A stretch of 64,000 nt of DNA from Epichloe hybrida. Taxonomy: Eukaryota; Ascomycota; Sordariomycetes; Hypocreales; Clavicipitaceae. The stretch spans positions 62,001 through 126,000 of the forward strand of contig JAFEKR010000032.1 in NCBI GenBank assembly GCA_019022495.1, read 5' to 3'. How positions within the stretch are numbered: the first letter of the stretch is position 1; every line of letters starts with the position of its first letter. A program made the position numbers and the translations under genes. This document shows positions 11,950 through 24,300 of the stretch, piece after piece. The notes below the pieces were generated by a model, which was not told the DNA's origin, did not search any database, and saw nothing but the letters and a program-made list of their open reading frames with translations.

Positions 11950-12550
11950 TTTAAATTATTTAGCTAGGATAGTAAATTAGTTATAATGTTTTTAAGCTAG
12001 TTATATCTTTCTGTCTTTTAAGGAATATCTAATATATTTAACTTTAGAAGTAAATAAGGTGGTTTTATGTTTACTTAACCTAATTAGGGCCTAGGTAACT
12101 CTTAGAAAGTACCTTTTCTAGAGGAAATTAAAATAGTTTTCCTATGTTTCTAAGCCTAAGTAATAATTATTAATATAGATAGAAAAGGAAGTGTGTAAAT
12201 CTTCTATATATCCTAGAATTAATTTACTCTTAGTACTATCCTAGAAAAAGAGGTGTCCGAAAGTTAAGTCCCTAAATCTAGCGTAAGTTACTAGTAAGCC
12301 CTTTAATCCTTATGCTATGTTATTATAATAATATATTCTGTTTAGCCTAGTGAAAGCTAATTTATGTTTATTAGGTAGATAGATACTAATGGCTTAAAAT
12401 CTATTTAAAGCATTAGTTTGCGATAGAATCTAAGAGCGACCATAATGGATAGAATCCAGATTAGCTTCTATATTATGATATGGATAACCTAGTTTGATTG
12501 TTTTGCTATTCATATCTCTATAGTTATAAACTACTCTAAAAACCTTCTAT
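11950..12550 (-). pseudogene. reverse transcriptase relic of the Gypsy-type element
   Basis: From 12546 leftward the minus strand reads FRVVYNYRDMNSKTIKLGYP, then HNIEANLDSIHYGR, a stop, and further on ISIYLPNKHKLAFT and TYARFRDLTFG. These are Ty3/Gypsy RT blocks. The catalytic YVDD-like box reads SIYINNYYLG at about 12180-12151: the Asp codons have become AAT (Asn), as G-to-A RIP predicts. TGG-to-TAG also explains the stop before AISIY. It cannot encode an active enzyme. Confidence 0.8.
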
Positions 12551-14289
12551 TTAGGCTTTAGAGTAAAGATTATTAGCGTAACCTATTTAGAGTTACTATA
12601 GATAATAATTCCTGCTCTCTCTATTACTAGGAAAACCTGTTTTAAGAAACCTTAATAAGCGGTAAAATACTTATATTATTTACGTTTACTAGGCTTTGCT
12701 CCTAGGATTAGGTTAATATGGTGCTAAATAAGATTAGTAGTGCGTATATCTTTAAGCTTTAAAATAAAGTAGTCTTTAAAAGTGTAATATAATTACATAA
12801 TTATTATTCTCTAGTTATTATCTCCCGCATAGCTTCCTAGTGTTATATATGAATTCTTAAACTATAAAATAATGGTTTTAGGGGGTAAGGTAAATAATAG
12901 ATGATTTATATGGAGATTTTGGAATCTTAAGGGGTAGCCCTTAATTTCCTAATTTCCTATATAAATTAACTTACTAGTCTGTCTTGCTATGTCCTATATA
13001 CCTAGTGCATGCTTTCCTAGTAAAGCTAAATTAGCTAAGTCTATAATATAATGCCTGCTAGCGCTAGTTTCCCTTACTAAGCCTTACTACTTCTTATTTA
13101 TATAAGGATTTCTGATTTCTAAGGGGGACCCCTTGATTTTCTAACTTTATATATAAATTAATATATACGCGTATCCTAGCGTGTCTAGGGCGTATTTAGC
13201 TACTTACTCTATAGCTAAGTCCTTAGAATATAGTAACCTATCTAATGTTTTCTAAGGCAAAACTTTAATCTAGCTATTTATATAGGGTTTTTTATTTCCC
13301 TAGGTAAACCCCTTAATTTTCTATTTTCCTATATAAATTAGGTCTCTCTAGTGTTTATTAGTGTCTAGATTATACTTATCTTACTAGGGTAGTTAAGCTA
13401 ATCCTATAAGTATTTCTAGGAGGTCTAATAGTTCTATTTCCTTATCTTCTATTAGGTTAGAGGTTATTTTATTCTCTTTAAGTTCTTCCTTTATTTGGTT
13501 TAGCTATTTAAGCTTTATAATACTATAAGTAGTGTTTTTACTTTACTCTTTTTTCTAGGCCTTCTCCCTTTATTTAAGTTAACTCTAGGTAATTCTCTAT
13601 TTCTTAGGTGTTTATCCTATAGGTATTAGTTTAGAGAAGTAGGAGGTAAGTAGTTTTATTTCTATCTTATTAGTAATCTTATTAGTAAAGCTATTTATTC
13701 TAAAAGTCTAAATTAGTTTCTATAGGACTATAGCGCTATTAATTAAAGTTAATTTACATTACCTTAATATAGTTTAGTTCTCTATTCTAAGTATTATACT
13801 ATTCTCTTCTAGATTATCTAACTTAGTAATACTTATAATTATTCTTTTTATTTTAATTTCTATTTTCTTACTATTTATAAATACTTCCTATTTTTCTTTC
13901 TTTATCTAAGCTAATACTTCTTTATTTCTAGTTTTAGTAATATAATCTTCTAATAATCTATCCTCCTAATATATGTGTTATGTCTAATTCTTAGTTGTTT
14001 TCTATTTAGAGCTTATTCTCCTATCCTTAACTAGTAGTATTAGATTAATTATTAACCCCTGTAAATAATTACTAGTGATATTATCTATAGTCCTTATTTT
14101 TTTAAGTCTAACTTATTTGTTTATTTATAGATCTATATATTTATTCCCCTTAAGATTTCCTTAACTTCTTCTAGGATCTCTTAATTATCTTCTATAAACT
14201 CTATATATTCCTTAGGTCTAGTTCTCTTAGGAATTTAGCCTTATTTATTAGGCCTATGAAATAAGTCTAGGTATAGGTAAATTAGTAAA

Positions 14290-14610
14290 GTCTAAGAGAC
14301 TTTGTTTATTCCCTTAATAACTAACTTATTATTAGTATAATATTCTATAGCTTCTATTCTCCTTAGCTAGACTTTGCCTAATAATATATCCTAGTCTTAC
14401 TAAACTAGTATAATATAAAACTTTACTAAAGCTAGGATTCCTCCTGTAACCACCTATAGATAGGAGTATAAGGTAATTAGATATTTAGTATTATTTACTA
14501 TTTAAATATACCTTCTCTTATGGAGTTAAACTACTAGAAATCTATATTATACTAGGTAGCTTTTGCTTACTAGTTTTACACTAGACCCTCTATTAATTAA
14601 GACTAAGTTA
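14290..14610 (-). pseudogene. retroviral-type aspartic protease relic
   Basis: Minus-strand translation at 14609-14580 gives NLVLINRGSS, matching an aspartic protease active site of LIDGGSS type with the catalytic Asp changed to Asn. About 200 bases later it reads ILLGKVWLRRIEAI, like the LLG-W segment downstream of such proteases. It sits upstream of the RT relic, as expected for a Gypsy pol gene. Confidence 0.6.
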
Positions 14611-17600
14611 TATTAGTATCCCTTAACATACGTTATAATGTATCCTAATATTATTACTATAACTCTATTAGGTTTTATAATATTATTCTAAGTAATAATT
14701 ACGTTTACTAACCTAATTATTACATTAGACTAGAAAGTTAGCTAGACTGCTTCTTTAAATAGTTTAATTAGATTTGTAATTATAGACTTCGCCCCCTTAC
14801 TCTTTATCTTTTTCTAATACTATATAAGATAGCTTAACTATTATTAAATAATTAAAGTAAGTTAAAGTAGCTAGAGAATGCTTATAGAAACTATTATATT
14901 CCTAAGGTATTATCCTAGATTAAATAGAGAAACGTAATACTCTTTAGTTACCTAAATTTTCTCTAATTCTAGTCTTTATTTCTAGGGGGGATTTTCTCTA
15001 ATTCTTATGTCTTTTATTAGCATATCTCTAGGTAAATTCAAAACTATTAAGGCCTAGGAAAGGCCTATAATTCTATCTAAGTAAGGTCTTAGAGTAGGTA
15101 ATAATCTCTTAAATTCCTCTAGAGTCATTTCTTAGACTAGACCTATTATATCTAAAGATAGCTAAATCTAAGTTTAACTAGTATTTTCCTTATCTAAGAT
15201 CTCCTTAACTCTTTATTAAGCACGTTTATCTAAAACAATGCTAGGCTTATTAGCTTATTTTATAATTTTTCTAGCTAGTCCTTATGTCTATATAGGTTTT
15301 ATAAATTTCCCTTTTACCTTAGTAGGAGTTATAGCATAGGTAAAATTTACCTTATTCTCCTCTTAGATATAACTTAGGGGTCTATAGTTTAGTATAGAAG
15401 TATTAAGTAATAAAAATCCCTAAGTTAGAACAAAACCTAGTAGTAGGATTATCTCTCTTTCTAAACCTCTAATAAAGTTAGACTAGTTTAAATTATTTAA
15501 CTCCTATTATTACTCTCTCCTTATCTATAAACCTTTAGTACTCTAATACACTTAATATTTCTTAAACTTATCTAGGGGGCATATATCTCTTTATAAATAG
15601 TTATACCCTATATATCCCTATTCTCTATATAAGAAATACTAGAAAAAATCCGGATCACACTACACATCTCCTTATCTTAACTTAGTTATTATTATTATAG
15701 ATTTCCTAGGAGACTAGGGAGGATTAGTAGTTATATACCTCCCCTATCCTAATTACCTATATAGCCTAGATGATTCTCCTATAGATTAAGCTTAGAATAC
15801 TTTAAGCTAGTAAACAAGCTTTACTATCTATTTATCTCTTTTTATTTAGGCTTTAGTAGCTAACTTATCTCTCCTAGCTTATTCTTCTATCTATATATAA
15901 ACTAAGTCTAAATAATTTACTATTCTAGGATCTTTACTAAATCATAGGAGTTTCTTAGAAGCAGATAAGTAGTAGTTATATAAAACAACTTTAAGATCTA
16001 ATATTATAAGATCTTTTAAAGCCATTCTATAAGCCCATTTATCTATTACAAACAAATAATCTAACACTCTTTCCTATAAGCAATAATCTAATTCTCTATT
16101 TACTATATATATTATAAAGTTAGTAAAAAGGACTTATCTTATATCTACCCTTACCTTTAATACTAAATATTTTACTCTTTAAATATAAGCGTTTAATATC
16201 TCTCTAGTTTCTCTAGTAAAATAATATACTTCTTATTAAGTAACTACTTCTATAAGTAAATTAGGTTTCTTAAATTTCTTTATAAACTTATCTTTAAGGA
16301 CACTCTATCTTTATTCTTTATTATCTAGGTCTTTATACTAAGTTATAGCTTTTCCTCTTAGGCCTTAAGTAAAGTTATAATATACTAGGGTTTTAGTATA
16401 TTTAGGGATTTAAGCTATAGTTACTATAGCTAAATAGTAATCTATATAGTCTTAGGCTAGTCTATCTCTAGGATAACTAGAGAAAGTTATTCCCTTAATA
16501 TTATATAATATTATTAGTAGTAGAGGAATATTTATAGTAGGGATCTATCTAAGTTTACTAGTTTTCTTAGGTTTAGGAGATTAAATTATTAAGGTTAGGA
16601 AGTAAGGTAATATATCTTCTCTTAAAGTTAAGACAAGGGGTAATTTAGAACCTAGACTTTAATAAAATAGTAATAAAGCTTTCTCTAATTTAGAGTTAAA
16701 GTCTAAATCTAGGTCTAGCTATAATTAGGTTTTAAGAGGTAAAGGGTTTATAAAGGGATTAAATTAAAGATTATAGAGTATAAGAATAAAATTACTTAAG
16801 TATAGGTAAAGGGGATTTCTTTTAATAAAGCTAAGAATACGCTATAATAAATTCTAGTTATAATAGAGAATAAGGTTAAACTTAAAACTTACTATAATAA
16901 AGTTCTCTATTAGGTTACCTAAAGTCTAAAAGGAAAAGAAAACTAAGTATCCCCTAATCTATAGGAAAACTATTTTAGCCTCTTTTACTACCTTTCTATT
17001 TCTTCTTACTAATTTTTCCCTTCTGTAGTTAGGTACTCTTAATCTATGTAATAATCTAACTCTTTAATCCTTCTATGTTTACCTCTAACCTAAGTTCTTA
17101 CCTCCTAAATTATAGTATATAAACTACACTCTTACTATACTAGCTAATTAGAAGATTAGACTAGTAAGAAAGTAAATATAAAAGCAGGTTAAAAAGGGGT
17201 AAAAGTAGTGCTATAGTTTATACGCCCCTTATTAGGATTTAGTAGTATAATAAGCTTAGTAAACTATAGTTTTTATAGGTAAGAGGTTATTTAAAGCCTG
17301 CCCTAAAGTATAAGGTTTAGTTCTCTTATCTAAAGGTATTATGTTTGCTTATAACAGCTTCTTTGCTACTATAGCGTAGGAGATTAATTACTACTAGAGG
17401 TTCTAATTTAATATTTGTAGTTACTTATTTTTTATAGTAATAAATATAATAATGAAATGCTTAACTTATTACTTTATTTAAATAATATCTATAGTATATC
17501 TCCCTTATTAGGTTAAGTCTAGTAAATACTAATTACTAGGGTAAGTTTCTAAGTCTTAGGCGTGATTCTATAGTCTCTAAAAATTCAGAGAAGGATCTTA

Positions 17601-17736
17601 GTATTTAAGTCTATCTAGGTTATATTTTATTAGTAAGGAGATAGCAGTGTCTCGCTAAGTCTAGAAATAGAGGCTACTAGGGATAGCTTCTCTAGGTTAA
17701 ACCTAATTTCTATAGTCCCTTAAATTAATTTAAAGT

Positions 17737-17744
17737 GTCCTTAT
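17737..17744. repeat. 8-bp target-site duplication, left
   Basis: GTCCTTAT directly precedes the CAGAGC terminus and is repeated exactly at 19433-19440 after the other terminus. Confidence 0.85.
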
Positions 17745-18121
17745 CAGAGCTTTGCACTACACTACACTACATTGTGTAGTATTTGTAGTGTAGTGTAGTA
17801 TACTACACTACACTACATACACTACAAGGGAATTTTTTTACTACACTACACTACATGTAGTATTTTGTAGTATTTGTAGTATTTGTAATTTTTAGTAATA
17901 TAATTACTTATAATAGCTTATAATAGCTTATAATAGCTTATAATAGCTTATAATATTATTAGTGTTAAAGTTTAATTAAAATTAAATAGTAAATAAGTAA
18001 CTAAAACATAAATATAAATAAGTATAAGGAAATTACTATAGAAAAAGCTATACTTTTTAATTACTTAGTATTTTAAGCTTTTTAAATATATTAATAAAAT
18101 AAAATACTTTTCTTTCTTATA

Positions 18122-18225
18122 TTTTTTAAAATAATAATAATAGTAATAATAGTAATAATAGTAATAATAGTAATAATAGTAATAATAGTAGTAGTAGTAA
18201 TAGTAGTAATAGTAATAATAAATTT
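18122..18225. repeat. (TAATAG)n-type microsatellite
   Basis: Roughly 100 bases of AATAATAGT and GTAGTAATA units lie inside the hAT-like element. A second short tandem, five TAATAGCTTA units, lies at about 17907-17955. Confidence 0.8.
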
Positions 18226-18297
18226 AATATCTCTTTTTAAGAAATAATTCTATAACTAATTAAAAAAAAGTATAAACTCTAAGTAAAAGGCAACTAT

Positions 18298-18625
18298 AAG
18301 GACCCACTTTAGACCCACTTTTATTAATTCCTTCTTTTTCTAAGACTAGATTATAGAAAAAAGCATAAAAGTTATTAGGAAGTAGAGGGATAATTATAAG
18401 GACCCACTTTAGACCCATTTTTATTAATACCTCCTTTTTCTAAGACTAGATTATAGAAAAAAGCATAAAAGTTATTAGGAAGTAGAGGTATAATTATGAG
18501 GACTTACTTTAGACCCACTTTTATTAATATATCTTTTTCTTTAAATAAATTTATAGAAAAAGCATAGAAACTATTAGTAAATAAAAGGTATAGTTAATAA
18601 GGTTTACTTTTAAACCTACTTTTTA
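18298..18625. repeat. three to four ~100-bp tandem repeats inside the hAT-like element
   Basis: Units begin near 18301, 18400, 18500 and (degenerate) 18602. Each starts GACCCACTTTAGACCCACTT and contains TTTTTCTAAGACTAGATTATAG and AAGCATAAAAGTTATTAGG-like segments. They differ mainly by transitions. Their regular spacing suggests tandem duplication before or during decay. Confidence 0.75.
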
Positions 18626-19432
18626 GTATAATATATAGCTAAGTAAGTAAGCTAAAAATAGTATATATTCTTAAGCTTACTTTTAAAGCTTTTTTTTCTA
18701 ATTTTAGTAATAAAGGAAAATATATTATATTTCTTTTTAATATTATAAGAATAATATTCTAGCTACTTTTTCAAAGCTTTTTTAAGGGTTTTTACATTTC
18801 TTTTAACTTAAAAAACCTAAAAACTTAATATAATTATTTATAATTATAATAAAAGAAAATATATAGCTAAAAACCGTTCTATAATATAAAGTAAAAAAAT
18901 TTATTTATTATAAATAGCTTATCTTTATAAATATATTATTATTAGATTTATTATCCTATTTATATATAATAGTAAATAATTTCTTTAGGGTAAATCTTAG
19001 ATTTAAAGTAAAAAAAGTATATTAAAATGAATATTAAATCTAATTAAAAATCTAGAAAGATAAAATAACCTTTAGAATTTAGGAAATAAATAGAGTTATA
19101 TAGTAATACTAAAATACCATACTTAGCTACCCTATTCCTATTATAAGCTTAATAGTTTAAATAAGTATAAACTTTAAAGATTTATAACTAAATAACTAAA
19201 TTCTAATAAAAAAGAAAGCTAATATTAAGTTAATAAAGAAAAATCTAAAGAATATTATAAGATATTAATATGCCCCACTTTTATTTTTAGCCTTATACTA
19301 CATGTAGTATTTGTAGTGTAGTGTAGTATTTACTACACTACACTACATACTACACTACACTACAATTCACTACACTACATACTACAAGGAAAGTCAAAAT
19401 ACTACATTTACTACACTACATGTAAAGCTCTG

Positions 19433-19440
19433 GTCCTTAT
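19433..19440. repeat. 8-bp target-site duplication, right
   Basis: GTCCTTAT directly follows the right terminus and is identical to 17737-17744. Confidence 0.85.
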
Positions 19441-20022
19441 GTCTTAGCGTGTCTAGCCTAGAATAAGACTTCTAGAATCTCTTAGTATTCTGTTAATTAG
19501 TTATTCCTAATAGTGCTAATCTATTAGCTCTCGGCTTATCTATAGGTTATTCTTAGGTTATTTATCTATTATTAAACTATTCTATTCCTAGTTTTATTAT
19601 AGTTCTAGATCTCTAGTTATAATTCTATCCATAATTCCTAATCTTATTAGTTATAAGGTTCTTATTATTTACACTTTAACTAGTGTATCTAAGTCCTATA
19701 GTTCTTAAACCTATTACTTAAGTCCTGTAGTCCTTAATAATTACTACCTTATAGTTTAAAGCTATTCCTAGCTATAGTTAGTCTTCCCCCTTATTTTCCA
19801 TTACCCTATCTTAGCAACTATAGCTCTAAAGGTGTAGATTTAATCTGTTTCTAACCTTAGCTATACTCTAGTAGTTTTATAAATAGTTTCTTTGCCTAAT
19901 TAATCTTTACTTAATTATTTAGTACTAGATAATTTAATTTATCTTTCTTTAAGGTATAATTGATTCTTATAGAGTAATAAAAATAAAAATAAAGAGGTCC
20001 TAGTCTTATTACTATAAGCTTA

Positions 20023-20141
20023 TACTAAAATAATAGTGGTAATAATGATAGTTAATCAGTATCTACTCTAGCTATGGTTTCCCTATAATTACTACCACTC
20101 TGATTCACCTTTTATTATGTAAGCCATTTCCCCACTTAACA
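20023..20141 (-). repeat. terminal direct repeat, right copy (5' LTR on the minus strand)
   Basis: This is the partner of 9582-9700, the same length, starting TACTAAAATAATAGTGG and ending CCACTTAACA just before GC-rich host DNA. At 119 bases it is short for an LTR, so the element's real LTRs may have been partly lost. Confidence 0.8.
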
Positions 20142-21374
20142 CCCCCTCTCTCGTCTTCTTCTGTTTTCGTCCACACGGCAGAATCCATTCGCAGTCTACA
20201 TGTGTTCCGTTCCCAGCTTGCATGTTCTACATGTACAGTTGCAACATCGATTTAGCCAACCGCTCAATCATGGTCTGATATGCGGAATGACCTCCCCGGC
20301 GGTACGGATCCGTAGAATGGTCGGTCACTTCAACTGCACCTAACAGCCGAGAGGGGAAGGATGAACCTCCTCGTCCAGCTCCTGCATCTACAGGCCACCT
20401 ACGGATCCGTACGCATGATACCTATGATGATGCTGTGTTGTTGTTTCAATTGCATTGCAGTTGCAGTACGGAGTAGTAGAGGCGAGCGATGGCAAGTGGA
20501 GCCTTGAGTTCGACATTCCGTTTGATTAACAAATGCTAAATGCTAAATGCTATTTGCACACAAGCCCTTCTGCTAGAGCTATAGTACTAATCCAAGATTC
20601 CTAACAGCTTCACCCTCGAAAACCCCCAACAGCTGTTAGTGACAACCCCACGTGGGGCTTGTAGTCGCGTACTGTGACTACTGTCTCAGTCTCCTTCATC
20701 ACCCCTTTCTGTCTTCCTTCTTCCCCGTCGCCCACAAGATATGGACATCTAAGCCGCCGACTCTCAATCAGACCTTGCAGGTTTGCAGGGCTCGTTCTTG
20801 CCAAATCTTTTGACCTCACGAACCGTTGCGCTCCTGCCTCCTCAATCAGCCGACATCAGCCGACCAGCTCCTCGGAAAAAAGCAAGTGCACGAGTATCCA
20901 CGTCGGGAGAGGCGCCTTGACTCGGGCAATCAATCACCACACTTCGCTCTCCTTCGTTCACTGCAAGTCCTCACTTGCACAGCAGCAGACCGACTTCGCC
21001 TCTTTTTATCAGTTCAGCACTTCTTCGCGCTTTACTCGCCTCGTGGCTCGCAAAAGAAAAGGGAGCGAAGAAGGGAAAAAAAAAAGGTGTGTCTTGCCCG
21101 TCAATGCACCGCGCGCTGTGTCCATGTATTGATTGCTCATAGCCATCCCGCCTCGTCATAGCAAACGCGAGAATCTCATTCAACTTCAAACAGAGCATTG
21201 CCACCCCATCAACCAGCAAAGGTTCGACCCAAAGTTGACCAGCTAGTTTCGCATACTCTTGCGCAGACAGTATCTACCAGAAGGGTTTATGCTGTGTTCA
21301 TGTGACTAAACTGCAGCTTAGGATGTGTCTCTTACCGAGACGACCGCACCCGAGGTTTGATCCATGCCGTACCA
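20142..21374. other. upstream region of the SP-RING gene
   Basis: GC content returns to normal directly after the element. I find two copies of the 12-bp palindrome TACGGATCCGTA (20303-20314 and 20400-20411), one TACGGAGTA (20467-20475), and a short tandem of AATGCTA at about 20532-20552. An open frame at 20674-21132 (+) has no recognisable domain and looks like chance. The last 700 bases are C/T-rich, as in a fungal promoter and leader. Confidence 0.45.
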
Positions 21375-21378
21375 ATGA
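21364..21378 (+). promoter_or_regulatory. four-codon upstream ORF overlapping the main start
   Basis: ATG CCG TAC CAA TGA ends within the main start: its TGA overlaps the ATG at 21375 (ATGA arrangement) and precedes a second in-frame ATG at 21378. Such a uORF could limit initiation at the first ATG and favour the second, if the transcript begins upstream of 21364. The role is inference. Confidence 0.5.
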
Positions 21379-24300
21379 TGACACCTCCAGCCGAACCTGA
21401 AACCTCTCCCTCTGACTTGGCCGCCGGAAGGCAGATATTCTTGGCGGCCAACGAGACAAGCCGTGCCTTTATCGGTGGACCTCGACCTTCATGGATGACT
21501 TCTGCCGTCACCACCTTCAGGCCAGCTTCAAATGCGCGCGTTGAAAAGAGCAAACCAGGACACGATAAAGTGCGAAAGAAAATTTTCGCACCATCGGCTT
21601 GCATCGCCGCCGGTTTACCTCATCAAATCTTAGAAAATCAGGGTGCGTTGGTCGCAGAAGCAGTTGCCCCCTGTCAGAAGCCTAGGTATAGTTCTGCCCA
21701 TAGCGCATTCCCTAATGTTTCTTCACATAGTCCCCTATCCATAGTTTGATGTGAAGCTCTAGCGCGAACCACGAAGGAAGTCAGACATATGAAGTAACGT
21801 ATACTAATGACATTGTAATGATAGTAGTAACGAGCCAGACTTTGTCAGGTTTGTACAACAGGCCCTAGCGGGCTCAAAAGGTTCCCACCCCCCAACAAAA
21901 ATCATGCATGGAATTCAACCCGAACAACAAACCGATAATACTACGTCTACCCATTCACGTGCAGCCCCTTTTCCTCCTCATGAGCAACCCAACATTGGTG
22001 TTGATGAATCAACCGCGAGTTCGACAGCAGCATCTCTGGAGAGTCACAATAGCCTTTCGCGGGCTCAGCCTAACACTCCCGTTGCCCACGCTACCGCCCA
22101 TACTCTATCGACATCACCAGGTGTTAGAGCAGTCGCTAGTTTTTCTTCGCGGCGGCAAGCCCGGCCAACTCGTCACGCTACGCCACCAAATTTCGATTTC
22201 TGGCGTCAGACTATTGTCACACGTGTGACAGAGCTGGAAAAACACAATGAGCACATTGGCTCGCTCGAGAGATGGAGATACACAAAGCTCCTGGAAGCGT
22301 GTGAGCATGGCGACATGGCATTTCTCATCTTTCACCGAATTCTGTGCCAATGGTCCAAGGATCAACAGCATCCACCAGAGATGAGAGCAGTCAATCCAAA
22401 CCTTGATGCTGCACTCAATTTGCTGCAGCAGTACTTCAGGCCAGCCTCTGAAATGCGATTGCAACATCTGGCGTGGTTTATACAGTTCCCTTGGGATCCA
22501 TCTTGCCCGTCGAGACCATTTACCTTTTGCAATACCCAAGCTCAAGCTATATTCACATTCTTGGACAGCTTCTCACAAAGATGGAATAATGCTCTCGGTT
22601 CGGTCGTCCAAAGACAGTTCCCGCTTTTGGTAAATGAGCTGGTTCACATGATAGGATGCCCATCAGTGGTACTCCGCGTAGTACTGTTTAGCGTGAGTTG
22701 GCGAGTTTTGGGAGTGCGAGATGGGCCCGTGGCGACCGAAATGGCGGCAATCCATGAGATTGATATACGAAACGAGATCTTGGCTGCGACCAGCAGTCCG
22801 GATCCTCAAAATTCGGTGTGGAAACGGCGAGCCATTGCCTCAAAGTATCAGGGAGTGATTATGACCGCAGCCGCACAACTGAGAAGGCTTCATGGTACGT
22901 GTCCCCTTGATTTGGTCTTTTCTTGTCATTTTGAGCTAATTTGAGTGCTGTCTTCAGTTAATGAGCCTTCTTCGCCTTCCATGCTTACACCTGTATCAAC
23001 GCCCGTTGGCCAGCAACGGAATGATATCATGATCTCGTCTAGCGACACAACATCGTTGGCCGACGTCGCGTCTACAGCTTATCATGCAGCTTCCAATAGC
23101 AACGCTTCATGGAACGATACTGGATTCCCTGATTCCAGAGTTGCCATTGGAGCATCTGAAAACCCGGGAAATCGGTTGTTTCCTCAGTTTCCTCATTCTG
23201 AGAGGTTCGCCCATCAAGCCATGCAAATGACGCCGACGCCTCCTTTAGTCAGTGCACAAAACCGCGCGTCCTCAATAAACACGACGTGCTTGTCCAACCC
23301 GAACCCCGCAAACGCTTCCCAATTTCAGACAACTCAGGCACCACGGGCAACCGGTAGGGAATCTTCCGACTGGCAGACATCAACCATACCGTCACCTGCC
23401 AACTCATCTAGAAGAGGAAGAAGTATAAATGTGCAGCCCATTCGCCCTCTACAGAACACACCCTCGTCCACTCCCAGGACATTGCCAAGCTCGACCTCAA
23501 TGCCACCAGAAGTCGAAGCAAGGGAAGGCCATTCGACTTCTCTACTCACACCAACCGAGTATCCTCTCAGCCCACACGACTGGACGTCTGTCCAGTCGGG
23601 CCTTCACCTGGTACGATCGCGTAGTCCTGACAGAATGAGCTCCGGAGAGAACGGGACTCGATACTACCAGTTCATTAGCCGTTTTGCAATAAGTCCAACG
23701 CCAATATTCCCTCAGAAGGGTGTCCAAAAATTTGGGTTTGCAGTATCTGCGGATGAATTTTGTCTCAGATCGAAACCGGAACAGAACGAAGGCACCATGG
23801 TACACCATTTCGAACAAGGCAGCCTTCGCTATCGCCTGCGGCTGATAAAACTAGATCAGAGCAAAAAATCATCCGACAGCATCAACTGGATGACTTCGCC
23901 CAGCATTTGGCCTGCTGAGATCTATATATTGTTCAACGATGAACCAGTATTTCCCAAGAGGGGACATCATTTTCATCATGACCTTCCCATTGAGCTCACA
24001 GATTTACTTCAGCAGGGTCTAAACACGATTCATATTAGCTTGCCTATGGAGACTGGATCCGTTCACGAGAGATCAGTCTATTATCTTACTGTCGAGATAA
24101 TTGTTACCATGGATCATGCATCAACTCTTGACATGATCTGTCAAGGACAGAAAACTGGTGCAGAGCAGACTCGCAGCGAAATTCGGCGACGTATGCAACT
24201 CACGGCATCAGATGACATCGTTGTGCAAGATGATTCTCTCTGTATATCCATGACCGATCCTTTTAGCGCCAGCATGTTTGAGATTCCCGTCAGAGGGGTA

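Larger units (their letters stand above)
17745..19432. mobile_element. hAT-like DNA element nested in the retrotransposon
   Basis: This 1688-bp insertion is flanked by exact 8-bp direct repeats GTCCTTAT (17737-17744 and 19433-19440). Its ends are inverted: the left starts CAGAGCTTTGCA and the right, read on the minus strand, starts CAGAGCTTTACA. An 8-bp duplication with CAG-type short termini is diagnostic of the hAT superfamily. Subterminal regions (17755-17880 and 19295-19425) are packed with ACTACACTAC / GTAGTGTAGT units in both orientations, like hAT transposase-binding repeats. There is no ORF; the interior is AT-rich, so it is either a non-autonomous element or a RIP-killed one. Confidence 0.85.
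9582..20141 (-). mobile_element. RIP-degraded Ty3/Gypsy-type LTR retrotransposon
   Basis: A 10.6-kb AT-rich block with no ORF over 60 codons, bounded by 119-bp direct repeats. Reading the minus strand through its stops gives relics in the order protease (near 14610-14290), reverse transcriptase (near 12550-11950) and integrase (near 10950-10400). Integrase downstream of RT is the Ty3/Gypsy order. CpA and CpG are strongly depleted and TpA dominates. Stop codons sit where TGG or CAA would be expected, and catalytic Asp codons read AAT. All of this fits RIP (C:G to T:A) as the cause of decay. A separate hAT-like element is inserted at 17745-19432. No target-site duplication is evident at the outer ends. 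The long region between the protease and the 5' end (14.6-17.7 kb) presumably held gag, but I cannot recognise it. Confidence 0.85.

Noticed and set aside
17755..17880. Regular repeats resembling a CRISPR array
   Set aside because: They are simple ACTAC repeats in both orientations without spacers, in a eukaryotic transposon.
20674..21161. Two overlapping plus-strand frames upstream of the SP-RING gene
   Set aside because: No domain, Ser/Arg-rich composition typical of C/T-rich leaders, and overlapping each other.
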